Assembly (NCBI RefSeq): GCF_002865645.1
Contig: NW_020194620.1
Span: 875,353 to 939,352 of the forward strand
DNA from: Hyaloscypha bicolor E
Lineage: Eukaryota; Ascomycota; Leotiomycetes; Helotiales; Hyaloscyphaceae
Direction of reading: 5' to 3'
DNA: 64,000 nt
The translations under genes were made by a program, and so were the position numbers. Below the pieces are notes generated by a model that had not been told where the DNA came from, made no database searches, and was given only the letters and a program-made list of their open reading frames with translations. This document shows positions 1-11,708 of the stretch, in pieces (position 1 is the stretch's first letter; each line of letters begins with the position of its first letter).

Positions 1-3000
1 TAAATAAATTATTTAATAGACTATTTAAATAAAATATAAAGCTTTAGATATTTTAGTCTAACTATTATTTAATATTTTTAAACTTAGTAAAAGTATTATT
101 ACTATAACTTTCTGGATCTAAAATAGAATTCTTTATAAATTTAATAAAAGTTTCCTAATTTGTAATATTAATACCTATTAATTATTTCTTATATTTCCAG
201 ATATTTTTAGCTATATCTTTAAAACAGGAAATATAATATATAACTTTTATTATATTTATAGCCTAGATAATTCTATTATTTTTATATTACTTTAGTTTTA
301 TTTAATAAAAGAAGTCCTGGGCTTTTTTAATACTCTTTTCTCTATAAATTAATAGTTTTCGGGTTTTTAGAATCTTCTAAACTAAGAATATTACCGGAAA
401 TATAATAGATTCTATATTAGATATTTGAATATTTTTAAAATAATAGATCTAAGCTTCTAGTTTCTTTAGATTCTCTTTCTATTATATTTCTATTTCTAAT
501 TTAGTAATATAATAATAAGTTATTACTAATTTGTCTATTATTATTATTTTATTAGCTAGTTTTAGAAATATTTGAATTCTATTTCCTTTTTCTAATTAAG
601 TAATATAAAGAATATATAATTAGATATTTCTTTAAATATCTGGCTAAATTATTCTAGTAATAATAAAAATACTTCTTTTAATTAATATTCTAGCTATTAA
701 TAATTTTATTTATTAATAACTTAATTATCTTATAATAAACTATTTTCTAAAAATTAAATTAATTAGAATATAAAATATATAATAGTAGAATAATATATAA
801 ATAATTAAGATAAATAAGCTATAAAGTAATACTTATAAATATAACTAATTCCAAGAATTAATTCTAATAAAAAACTAATTAATACTTCTTTCTAAAGCTA
901 GAAGTATTTCTTTATATATTTCCTAGTATTTAGCCAAGTATATAAAGCCCTTTATTTAACTAAGAAATATAATTCTATATAATTTATATAATTCCGATTA
1001 CTTATATAATTCCGATTATAAGCTTTATCTAAAATAGAAAGCTAGATTTATAATATCTAATACTTATTTATATATTATTATATATATTTATTATAATTAA
1101 AAACTTATTACTTTTTATAATATTTACTAATATATAAATCTTTTAAAAGAGGTTATTATAAAGGCCTTTTTTATTATATTTAAGAAACTAATACTAGATT
1201 ACTTTTATAATAATTATATATTTTAATAAATATTTAATTATATTTATATATATTTTTATAGCTTTTTTAAAAACCTTAAATATTAATAATAGAATTTAGA
1301 TTAATAAATCATAATTATATAGTTTTTAATATTAAAGAAATATACGAGAAAATTAATTTATAAAATTAATTAGTTACTAATTAATAAGCTTTATTAATTA
1401 TAATATAGTTTTATACTCATTTTATAAATTATTAAATTTCTTTATAATAAAATTATTACTATTTACTAAAACTCTAAAATATATAAATATATTATTTTAG
1501 ATTCTTTAATAAATCTTAATAAGCTTTTCTATAAGCTATAGTCCTTAATTATAGTCTTTAAGAAAACTAAATTAAATAATACTAATACTTTTTTTACTAA
1601 TTAATAATATTACTAGTTTAGGAATTATTAATACTATAATAATTATATAAATAGCTTAATATTATATTTTATATATTAGAAACTAGATTATTAATTCTAG
1701 AAATATATAGAAAGAAAATAATAAAATAAAAAGACTTAATTAAGACTAGGAATTTTTATTAATTTAAGGCTCTAAATTTCCTAAAATTTAAAAAAAAATT
1801 ATAAGAATATATTTAAGTTATATAGCTTTTATTAAAGAGAAACTAGAAAATAAATAAAATAATAAAAGTAATAAAAATAAACTAAATAATACTTTTAATA
1901 TTTTATTAATAAATATAAAAAACTTTAAGAAATAAGATTTCTATTTTATTTTAGTTAAAACTCTTTTTATTATTTCTAATTTCTAATTTTCTAATATACT
2001 ATTAAATATAGCTAGTAATCTTATAAATAATCTTATAAACTACTTTTATACTTATTTATTAATAAAAGAGAACTATATTATAAAATCTAGTAAACTATTT
2101 ATAATAAAAGATATATTTAAATATAATAATAACTGCTTTTATAGAATTATAATAAATACTAGAATTACTAAATACTTAATTACTAGTTTTAATTAATTCT
2201 GAGCTTTATAATAAATAAATAATAATATTAATATTATAATAGTAGTAAAGAGCTTGAATTAAGTTAAAGGCTATATACCGGGCTAAAAGCACTAGCTATA
2301 TATTAAGTCACGTGCAGTAGTACTATGTAATAATTAAGTTTAATAGAACTATTAAAGAATATATTAAAGTTAAGTTTAAAATTAATTTTTTTTTAAAGAT
2401 TTATAATTATAGAAATACTAATTAGATATATATAATTTTATATTATATTCTTAAAAACTTTATTTTTACTAAGTTTAATAAATATAAATAAATTAAAAAT
2501 CTATTTTAATATTCTTAGAAATTAACTAATTATATTTACTAGAAAATATATATTAGTAATATAATATTTTAGCTATTTTTTCTTATTATAAAATACTTCT
2601 CTAAAAACCTTTATATTAGAATTCTTTATTTCTAACTTTTATTTCTTTATAAAATACGAATTATAATAATTATATTACTAGTTTAATTATTTATTAATTA
2701 AGAAACTATAAAACATTCTAGAATAAACGAGCTCTAAAATTAATAAATAAGCTTTTAAATACTTTATAAAATACTATAAATAATACTAGAAATATAGTAA
2801 ATTACTTAGCTAATTTAAGTTTAATCTAAGAGATAATATTAGCTTTAATTACTTTATAATTATTAATATCTTCTATATTTATAAGAAGCTTATATTATAT
2901 ATTATTAATAAAGGAATATAGTATTAAGTAGGATATTAACTATAGAGCTTTAGTATTTAATATATATAAAACGCCCTAAAATAATACTAGATTAATACCT

Positions 3001-3095
3001 ATTTAAGCTCTCTTAATTAGATTACTATAAATACTAGGAAGTAGTTTACTAGTAAAGAGTTTATATAGCTTATGAATTTAATAGAGACTAGAATC
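1..3095. repeat. AT-rich, probably RIP-degraded repeat block
   Basis: The first about 3.1 kb is almost entirely A and T with very few CpG, CpA-rich or GC-rich words, and no reading frame of useful length survives on either strand. It ends abruptly near 3090, where normal GC content begins. This is what repeat-induced point mutation leaves of transposons in filamentous ascomycetes. A 17-bp direct repeat (984-1000 and 1002-1018) and a slightly GC-richer island at about 2245-2330 are visible. I could not recognise the original transposon. The block runs off the left edge, so its true length is unknown. Confidence 0.8.
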
Positions 3096-3992
3096 GTGGG
3101 AAAAGTCCCGGATTGAGCGAAGTAACATAGGAACCGGTTTCCCTGGATTGATAGTTATTATTCGAAGTGGCGAATACTACCAAATGAAGTAAGTGGCAGA
3201 CATGCAATTCACATATTTGCCTAAAAACACTTCAGCGCCCCAGGCTCACGTCTTGAGTTTATTCTCTCCTTGAGTTTGGATGAAGGTGTGAAAATTTGAT
3301 TGAAGCAGACTTAGGTACATGCTCCAGAGCTTCCTGGGTAAATGTCGTGAAGAGATTTTCTTGTGACGAGACAGAAGCAGACCCTCGAATTGCGCCTTTG
3401 GTTGCCTTGGTGCCTCTTCACCCTCACAAATCGGGGCAGCTCTTGACCTTGAACATTCAAAGCAAGTACCAGGCCGTTTGCTCCTCAAGGTGAGGTCAAT
3501 GACAGATGAGAAAGGGTTTGGAGTATGGTCGTTCTTGCTCCCAGCGGGAAAAGGGGACACAGCGTCTCAACCAAGATACTTCTCGTCGGACGAATCGTCC
3601 CATGTTCAAATTTAAGTTGAAAATTTGTAAAAATTACTGTCTTGTTGTTCTAGCTTGAGCTGGGAAATTAAATGAGGGATTTTGTATTGTTTGGAAGCTC
3701 GAAGGCCCCTTTATTTACCTGGCTCCTTTCTCGAAGCCCGAAGCGAAAGGTCACGTGTGATAAAAGCACCTCACCTCAATACACTTCGCAATTCACTTGA
3801 CAAGATTCACTTGATAGACTCACCCTAAAATGAAACTAAGAACCTACGAAGTTGAACCATTAACACCTTCTTTCTTTGCAGTCAGGCTCGTCAAACCAAT
3901 CCTCGGTCAATCAACCTCAATTTGCATGTTCCGCGACCACTGGGACATTCTTGACAGCTTGTTGAAGAACTTCCAAAACACTCTCAAGCACC
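3096..3992. other. Intergenic region between AT-rich block and first BTB gene
   Basis: Normal base composition returns here. Only short overlapping frames without recognisable domains occur. The right part is presumably the promoter and 5' leader of BTB1. Confidence 0.5.
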
Positions 3993-4840
3993 ATGAATCC
4001 GCCATCACCCCCCTCATCTTTCTTCTCGCTCTCTTCGAATTCCACTGCTGCACCGTCTCAGGCGGAAGCAGCAAAACCAACAACGCCTTTGCACGTGTAA
4101 GAGCCTCATTCTCCCTTCGCCATAGATGATCTGACAATGACTTTCGCAGACTCATGAAATCTGCCGTCATGGTGAAGATCTCTGTGGGACCCCAGCAGGA
4201 ATCATGGCTTATTCACGAGGATGTCATCTGTGAACGTGTGCAGTTCTTCAAAAAGGCGTTTATGGGAGGTTTCATGGAGGCGGGAAAGAAGGAGATCTTT
4301 CTCGAAGACGATGACCCACAAGTCTTCGGTCATTTCCTTGACTGGCTATATGGCAAGAGCCTATACTGCCAGCTGGATCATTCAAACCCCTCTGTTGTCA
4401 CATTCAACCACATTGAACAATGGCTCCGCTTGTACATCTTCGCCGACAAAATCTCGCTCGCCGAATTAGCGAAGGAAGCACTCGAGCGATATCAATTTTG
4501 CAGCGATGGAACTCTGCCTTGCACGAAAGAAGTCCAACTGATCTACGAGAATACCCCGGGACACTGCGCTCTTCGTGCTCATGCCGTTGAAGCTCTCGTC
4601 GTCGAGTTTTTCTGTCAAGGACCCGATGATGTCGATTTCCTGGCTGATGCCATCGCCTGTCATATTGATTTCACTCGAGACGTTACCAAGGCTATCAAGG
4701 ACCACACACGTCTTTCGGTGAAGGAGTGTGAGTTGAGTAGTTGTTCTGCACACAACAAGGCTCCACGGGTGATTCTACGAGTTGATGGAGGTCAGAACAT
4801 TCGGCGTGCCGGTAAGGGCAGGCTTTGGTCCTACCGTTAA
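3993..4840 (+). CDS. BTB/POZ domain protein (BTB1)
   Basis: Two exons, 3993-4096 and 4150-4840, joined by a 53-nt GTAAG...CAG intron in phase 2, give 264 residues. The first 37 residues are Pro/Ser/Ala-rich and disordered-looking. The BTB fold follows (about 38-145), with the strand ending VKISVGP, the EDDDPQVF turn and the helix FLDWLYG; BTB folds form homo- or heterodimers or cullin-3 adaptor contacts. The second half has the family-conserved LYIFADKISLAELAKEAL helix and a C-terminal C228-x4-C233-x2-H236 motif shared with its neighbours. An ATG at 4154 would give a 228-residue protein lacking the first exon, but the splice phase and the same intron site in paralogues favour 3993. The molecular partner and process are unknown. 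Confidence 0.82.
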
Positions 4841-5383
4841 ACCAGTCGAATACGGAATATTTAGACTTGGTGCTATGGAACTGGAACTACCGAAAACATT
4901 GAGCTTGTAGGATATGAACGTACTCCGAGGATGGTCCTCAGAGAAGGATTGAATTTGTTGGTCATTATGGACCTGAGATTTTAAGAGACATGCTGGCATT
5001 GTACTTGGCAAATTGGAACATTTTCCGAGAAATTTGACTTTGGAAAAGTGGATAACTGGTTAGGATATTGGCATCAGGATTTGCAAGGCAGAATGGATGG
5101 CACTTGAATACTTCTGTGGACGGTGGTGATTCCTTTCAGAGAGAACGTTTGCTGCAATTCTCTTGCACAGGTACTACTTTCTAGAGAATATCACCTCATC
5201 CACCCCTCTCAACATCTAACTGATCTTGAAGCAAATTGTTTCTTTGAATTAGTCTAGTGAATTCGAATGTTCATGTGCCATTAAATCAGGGTATCTGGAC
5301 ACGGATTTATTTCTCCAACCCATTCCAGACAACCCACCACCTCGATCACCCACCAGTTGCCTCATCAACCCCAAACACCCAGA
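4841..5383. other. Intergenic spacer BTB1-BTB2
   Basis: No supported gene. It holds the BTB1 3' end and the BTB2 promoter and leader; both genes are on the same strand. Confidence 0.5.
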
Positions 5384-6076
5384 ATGCCTATATTTGAAGA
5401 AGGGCAGTCTTTTTTGACTGAGCGGCCAGTCAGCGAGTAAGAGCCTCCTTGCATTGGATCTTAGTTCAAGCTAACAAGCTACAGATACTTCCAGGCGACT
5501 GCAGCCTCCACCGTCCCCACCGTCAAAGTCTACGTTGGCCCTGAACGGAAGCTGTTCATCTTTCCTGAAGCATTCCTTTGCGATCGAATCAAATTCTTTA
5601 AATCAGCCTTCCAAAGTGGCTTTCGCGAAAGCACAGAGAAATCTATCGACCTGCCAGAAGATGACCCGGTGGCATTCTCTTTCATTATCGATCATACTTT
5701 GGGAAATGGGTCGGAGATGAGTGATAAAGTTCCTCCCGAGGATATGCAACTGGCACTTTGCAAAGCATATGTTCTCGCGGACAAGCTCGGATGTCTAGAT
5801 GCTGTATGGGAAGTCGTCGATTATTATCTCGAGGGCTTACGATATGAGGAGGACTTTGAACGCCGATTCGTCTGTCGTAGAGCATCAAAATTTGTGTACG
5901 AAAAGACTCCAGAGTCAGCATCAATCCGCAAAACAATGGTGAGGGCGACGATGTATCTATACCACTCGCCGACATGTTTCTCTGTAGAGAATGGAGATTG
6001 GTGGAGTCTGCTACAAGCCATCCCAAGTTCCACGTCGACAACATGGTGTCCATCAGGAAGAAGAGTATGTCGGTAG
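5384..6076 (+). CDS. BTB/POZ domain protein (BTB2), probable C-terminal frameshift
   Basis: Exons 5384-5436 and 5485-6076 flank a 48-nt intron and give 214 residues. The splice falls inside a GA|A Glu codon followed by Tyr, exactly as in BTB4 and BTB6. The BTB domain includes VKVYVGPERKLFIF, the PEDDPVAF turn and the AYVLADKLG helix. After about position 5990 the reading frame no longer matches the family. One of the other frames does: it reads SHPKFHVDNM and then a C-x4-C-x2-H motif, stopping at 6130-6132. A one-base slip between about 5950 and 6025 therefore seems to have replaced the conserved tail. The protein as it stands may still fold. A sequencing error is the main alternative. Confidence 0.72.
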
Positions 6077-6457
6077 AAGAAGAAGAATGGGAGTGCGATA
6101 CCGCTGGCTGCACGACACATTCCCAATCATAAACTGAATTGGAGATGTTGGGTTCGCGATTATGTGGAGTGTATGGGAGGCAAATGGTGATGGCTTTGCA
6201 CGTCTTATACTCGTATGCATGGATTGCTATGAATAGCCGTCAAAGAACGAGAGACAAAGCGGTTGTACACAGTTGCTTTGGTAGAAGGGAAAGGCCGCTT
6301 TTGGGAAGGAGGCTTCTTAATACAAGCACAACATCAGTCACCAACGCATCTGCCAAGCCCATCTCCTTGCTCGTGAATAATATCTCCTCGAAAGTACACT
6401 CATGCACCCACGCAATGACTTACAAGCCAAATTACCAACCTCGCCAGCTCCACTGTA

Positions 6458-7208
6458 ATGCAATTCCGTCGACCCCCTCTACCTCTTCAGCAGCGTCCTC
6501 CAGATCCCAGCACTCCAGCTTGGCACAAACCCCAAACTTCTCCACTCCCACTCAGTCAGCCCGTAGTCACCCCTCCCTCCATTTCATCTCTCACCCTGAC
6601 TCCCTCTCAAAGATATTTCCAAACCATCTCCAACCTTCCCACAGCCATCATCAAAATTTACAACCACCCCACCTGCACCTTCTAGACTTTCCCCGCCTTC
6701 CTGCTCGCCGACAACAGCATCTTCTTCCGCGACTGCTACAAGGGCATTTTCCACCTCAACTCCAGTCCCGAAAACACAGTCGAAATGCCAGAAGACGATC
6801 CCGCTACCTTCGGTCGAATTGCAGACTGGATATTCTCAGGTAAACTTCCTTATTTCTTCGGCGAGAAAAGCACAGATGTTCAGACAGAGTTATGCCCGTT
6901 GTACGTAATGACAGATAAAATGGACATTGGAGAGTTGAGGAGGCAGCTTGAGAACCGTTTTCGTGTATTTAAGGAGGAGAGGATTACCAGTAGAGGACTG
7001 GTGAAGGTTGTGTATGAGGACGCGGTATCCACCAGCAACATATGCCAGGTTCGAAATCACCCAGTTCCATCTCCTTGAATTAACGAATAACTCACTTCTC
7101 AATCAATACATTTACGCCAAGAAGGAAAATCTATTCCAGCTTTCAGCGGCATTATCCGCCAAAATCACGAAGAATCATGCGTTTGCGGATGTTATTGCAC
7201 AAGGATAA
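6458..7208 (+). pseudogene. BTB/POZ pseudogene (BTB3)
   Basis: The frame starting at 6458 reads a proline-rich leader, then the BTB strand AIIKIYNHP, and meets TAG at 6683-6685. Past the stop, the same frame continues the fold without a gap (FPAFLLADNSIFFRDCYKGI, MPEDDPATFGRIADWIFSG, LYVMTDKMDIGELRRQ) until TGA at 7076-7078. Around 7040 the likely continuation shifts to another frame, ending at 7208. No C-x4-C-x2-H motif survives. The stop sits where BTB4 has a Trp, so TGG to TAG, a RIP-type G-to-A change, could explain it. A gene predictor could hide the TAG by calling CACCTTCTAG an acceptor, but the alignment to paralogues runs straight through it. Confidence 0.65.
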
Positions 7209-8081
7209 GACCGAAATATTACATTCGATTAAGTCAGGAATGACCTTTCCCAGAGTTCCTGCTTGCTTGGAGGGCGACAAGTAATAATTTGAAGAGGAAT
7301 TCACTGGCAGGGGAGGAGTTTCATTGGACAATCTCAATGTACGAGGGTTATTTGGAACATTGGAGCGATTTGCAACAAAACATCGAGAAGGAAATTCACT
7401 TTCCGGTTGGGAAGATCTCTCAATGTACCATGAATACTGGGGCGTTAATGCGATGGGCAAGAATAATCGGGTTGATGAAAGAAAAGCAGCAGGGGTTTTA
7501 CCTTGGGAATATAACGCGACTCGCAGAGATTCCACCAATCGCCAATTTGAAATATTTAAGAAATTACGGATTGATTTAGCTGCAATCTAACAAGAGGCTG
7601 CGCGAAGATACTCCGAAGCACCGTCTTATGTGGTAAACAAAACATCAAAGCGAAGATCGGTATCGAAAGAGATCACGCATCTCTCAAGAACACATTACGT
7701 TGAACACAACGATACAATTTCTTCTTACACGGGTACGGCTCCTCGATTATTTCCTTTTCAGGAGACAGTTGCTTGCTGCTCTTCCCCTCCCTCGCTAGCC
7801 CCCTCTCTTAGCGAGTTTGAAATTCGACGTCGCTGCTTCACTGCCTTTCAACTTCTTCAACCTCCTTTATCTTCTCGAGCTGTGTCTGCAACGATAGACC
7901 TCCTTCGACAGAGCGTAGTCAACGACACATCCGGAGTCACAGTCATTCTGGTGTGGTGTGGAAGAGTCCTCCACCAGCTCCTTGGCCGACTCCTCGCCCC
8001 TGGAGCTCTGTGGTCAAGGCGGCAGACAGACGACCAGTCAGTCACCCTCGATACCGAAATCAACACGTCTCTATTCAAGCC
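7209..8081. other. Intergenic spacer BTB3-BTB4
   Basis: Several short overlapping frames exist (7289-7590 in two frames, 7630-8151) but none shows a domain or consistent splicing. I treat the right half as BTB4 leader and promoter. Confidence 0.45.
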
Positions 8082-8873
8082 ATGGCATCCAACGGCCCAA
8101 CGGTCACCGATCAATCTGCAAATCAAGAACGCTCTCTGCAAGAGTACGTAGTCATCTACCCTCCCAAACCATGACATTTCAAGATTGACGATCTATTGTT
8201 CAGATACCTCACCAGCAACAAAACTGTCCAGATCTACGTGGGCCCTGAGCGCAAGCTATGGTTTCTGAACGAGGAGTTGCTCTGTGACCGCGTCCCATTC
8301 TTCAAGGGTGCTTTCAAGAGTGGCTGGAAGGAGGGAAAGTCAAAGGTCATGGAGTTGCCCGACGACGACCCGGAGGCATTCGGACACTTTGTTGATTGGG
8401 TCTACACCGAGGTGTTAAAATGCAAATTATGTGCACCACTGCCACCTGGTCATTGGAATGAGCCTTATACTCCTTCACACGTCGACGCTGCGCATGAACT
8501 CCAGTGGCTGAAACTTTGGGTTCTTGCCGATAAGATGAATCTGACCGAACTGGGAGACTCTGCTCTGGACATGCACTTACGTTGTCTATCTGGCCACGAT
8601 TTGGTCATTTCTCCTGAGGCGGTTTCTCTGGCGTGTGGAAACCCGGCTGGGGATGGGAAATTGAGGAAGCATTTGGTGGAAGGGATGATGATGAGTGGCA
8701 TGTACCAATTGCCGCCATCTGACGGGCGTTCCAACGGCCTGGGCGTGGGTGTTTTTGCCAACGCATCGTTCAACCGGGAGCTTATTGATACAATTCTGCA
8801 CCACTTGCAGATTCCCAAAACCGAAATGTGTCCTTACCGCCATTGCCCTATTCATGATCTTAAACAAGGCTAG
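8082..8873 (+). CDS. BTB/POZ domain protein (BTB4)
   Basis: Exons 8082-8143 and 8204-8873 with a 60-nt intron give 243 residues. The intron splits a Glu codon (GA|A) just before YLTSNKTVQIYVGPERK, the first BTB strand. The fold continues with LWFLNEELLCDRVPFFKGAF, the PDDDPEAFGHFVDWVY turn-helix and LWVLADKMNLTELGDSALD. The C-terminal C230-x4-C235-x2-H238 motif is intact. This is the best-preserved copy in the cluster and a good reference for judging breaks in the others. It converges on Myb-A, whose stop codon lies only about 250 nt downstream on the opposite strand. Function beyond protein-protein interaction is not visible. Confidence 0.87.
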
Positions 8874-9127
8874 GATGACAGACCAACGGCCATGGTAGTG
8901 GTCTGGCTTGAATTGGTGGAAGTTGGACCGACTCAAGGCAACAGATCTAGGTAGAGATGCAATAGAGCGCGTCAAATTAAGACACATAAATCAAGCAAGA
9001 ACAATTTCATTACTTCATCGTGCAGATACCAATCTAGTCACCCTGCTTCCCAAACCAAGCCAGCCAAACTCCAGCAAAAAGCCTCTCAGTTACAATCTTT
9101 CCGCTCCCCATAATATTTTCAAACACT

Positions 9128-10236
9128 TTAGACATGACGATAAGCCTCCTCCCACCTTGGCTCAGTCTTTACATGCACCCTTCCCTCGCCAGCATGCGTG
9201 CTACTTCCCTGTCCGCCGTGTCCACCATGAGGATGGCCATGTCCCTGCCAAAGCCCCTCAAACGGATCCCCCAACCCCATCTGCATCCCCATACCCATCC
9301 CAAACCCGCCCCCAAAGGCCCCATTACCACTCAACCCCTCCCCCATCAACGGCGCACCACCATACAAACCCGGCATCGCCTCCTCACCATGCATCCCGAA
9401 CGAAAAGCCCATCTCATCCATCTCACTCATATCCCCACCTTCGAACCGCTCACTCGGGCCAGGACTCGGGCTCGCACTCGCCTCTCTGACATACCGTGAT
9501 CTTGAAGGCGTATTCGGCATCGTTCTCGGCGTTGGCTGGCTTTCCGAGTGCGAAGCCGAAGCAAGGCCGAGTCCCAGCCCTGGCTCAAGCTTGATCCTCT
9601 TCTCCCTCCGCTCCTCCGCACCCGCATCCTCACTCTCGACCGTCCCCTGTCTGCTCCCCATTCCAGGCTCAGCCTTCACCCTGCCCTCCCCATCCTCCTC
9701 GTCCTTCGCCTTCCCTTTTCCCTTTCGCGGAGATTTGTTCGAGGATTTCTCAACTCTGGGTTTGCGCGGCGAGTTGGGTCCACGCGGTCGTCGCACGCTG
9801 GCAGTGCCGTCCATCTGCTTCTTGAAGCGGCTGTAGCGCATCCGTGCCGCGTGGCCGTTTGTGATCTCTTGGCTGAGGATCGGGTCGTGGGCTACTTTGT
9901 TCCAGTCGATCTGCCATTTTCACTTCCTATTAGCATGCTATTCCTATTCCTGCTTTCCGAATTGATAGGTTGATGGGAAACGTGAGTTGTGGCGCAGGGA
10001 AAAGGGCTGGGTGGGGGTGGCGCAGGTTGCGCAGAGAAGAAAAAGTGGGGAATTAAAAAAGGGGGAGGTTGGGGAATAAGCGAGGTGGCGAAAGGTGAGC
10101 AGGGGCTGGAGCTGGACGGAACAGGGAAAGGGGGCGGGGTAGGTACGTAGGACAGCAGGGTGTGACTCACATCCTTGAGACATTTCTGGCTGAGGATGGC
10201 GTACAGCAGGCGAGTGATGGCCGTGTCGTTGGGCAT
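9128..10236 (-). CDS. Myb/SANT-like DNA-binding protein (Myb-A)
   Basis: Exons 10236-10171 and 9910-9128 on the minus strand, with a 260-nt phase-0 intron, give 282 residues. Exon 1 encodes helix 1 of a small Myb/SANT-like domain (TRLLYAILSQKCLKD). Exon 2 opens with the signature IDWNKVAHD, then HAARMRYSRFKKQM, the recognition-helix region. I recall this as the fungal type Pfam calls Myb_DNA-bind_8. The rest is low complexity: a basic KSPRKGKGKAK stretch, three psi-K-x-E motifs (VKAE, IKLE, VKTE) that fit the SUMO consensus, and a Gly/Met-rich tract (GFGMGMGMQMGLG). Likely nuclear. A start at 10320 would add 28 residues; I chose the Met directly before the conserved helix. Confidence 0.8.
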
Positions 10237-11708
10237 CCTGTCGGTTTTGCGGAGGCTCGCCAGGGTGGAGGGCCGGTGGTGTGACTTCGCGATTTCCTGC
10301 GCGATTTTTCTTGAGAGCAACGCGAAAGTTGGTGAGTTGGATTTGGTGTGCTCGAGTACAGGACTCGAGGGTAAGCCGTCAATTCGAGAGGTGGGAGCTG
10401 GCGAGTTTTTCTGTGCTGGGAGGAAATGGGGTCATCGAGCGAGGCAGTGAGGAATGAATTGCGGTATCTTGACCGCAAAGCACAACGGCACCGGATCTTC
10501 AGAGATTTGGAACTGGCGGTGTGATATGGCAGAGAAGAAGATGTGAGGATCGGTGAGGGGAGGTGGTAGAAATAACTTTCCCAGCTCACGCACTTGGCTT
10601 TGAGAATGGCTGGGGCTGCGTGCATAAGGAAGAAGCAGGCGTGAGCTCGACACAATGGACCACTCTGGCTCAGTCACAAAGACTTCCTTTGTATGCAAGA
10701 TGGCGCGGTGCGGGGCTATTCCTGATTGAAGCTCGTGTGAACGATGCATGGGATAGACAAGAGCTGCAGGCTGGCGGCGCAGGATAAGGGAAGGGGCTGA
10801 TACGGAGCAGTTGCTCGGACCGCGTCCGGCTGGAAATGTTGAGCAAGAGACATGACGTTGGGGCGGTTGCCTGGAATTGCAGTGTTTTGCCCCGTTGATC
10901 ATGGCAACGGAGGTGAGTTTGCCAAGTCAGAGGCTGGCTGCATGTCCATTGAGGGTCGTGGTGCGACGCGCACCGCGTAGAGTGCATGCATGGGGCTAGC
11001 AGGGGCAGCAGGGGCTGGCAGGGGCTGGCAGGCCCCCAGCATCGCGCAACAAGGTGACTTCGTGAAAGGAATAAAAGCAGCCAGGGCAGCCAGGGCAGCC
11101 GGGCCAGCCACAGATCCTTGCTCTTTCGGGCCCTTCCAGTGTTCGGGGCGCTCCCGCAGTAGTGGTTCTGTACCTTGCAGGGAGTCATCCTTCCTGGCCG
11201 CCGACCTGGCCAGCCACTGCGGGCGCGGGGGGGTCTGTGTAACGCGGAGGGAAAAAGAAACGTTGAAAGGGCAACAGCATGCGAGAATCGATTGATTTAT
11301 GCAAAGGCGGGGAAGTGTGACTCAACTGGATAAGCATCTCCTTGAGATGTAGAAATGATAGGGCGGTGCTGGGTTCTTTCCCCCGTGAGCTCAGCCAGCC
11401 TCATTTTCAATTCACGAGATAGAAGCAGATCTTCCCGGGTAGCGGCCGTCCTGTTGGGCAGCCTGACCGGTGTGAAAGTTGGGATGAGGGAGGTATTGTT
11501 CACGGTAAAAGTGGTTGGAGTTGCCTTACGGTGAATAACCAGCCTCGTCTATCAGCCCTTCCTCTGCCTTCTTCTCACACCCACAATCGTTCTTCATCTT
11601 TCCAATATCTTCCCCAAATCATCTTTTGCCCACAGCCAACCTCGCAACACACCACATACATCTTCCTTGCCCTTCACCTCAAGACTTCACCCTCGAGCAA
11701 ACGACAAC
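10237..11708. other. Divergent promoter region of Myb-A and Myb-B
   Basis: About 1.5 kb separates two Myb-like genes transcribed away from each other. It contains GC-rich degenerate short repeats: AGGGGCTGGC/AGGGGCAGC units at about 10990-11040 and CAGCCAGGG units at about 11080-11110. Frames here are compositionally biased and show no domain. Confidence 0.5.

Noticed and set aside
6139..6843. 234-residue plus-strand frame
   Set aside because: Overlaps the BTB3 relic in a different frame; His/Pro/Arg-rich composition typical of an out-of-frame reading.
7289..7590. Two overlapping frames between BTB3 and BTB4
   Set aside because: No domain or splice partners, and two frames are open at once.
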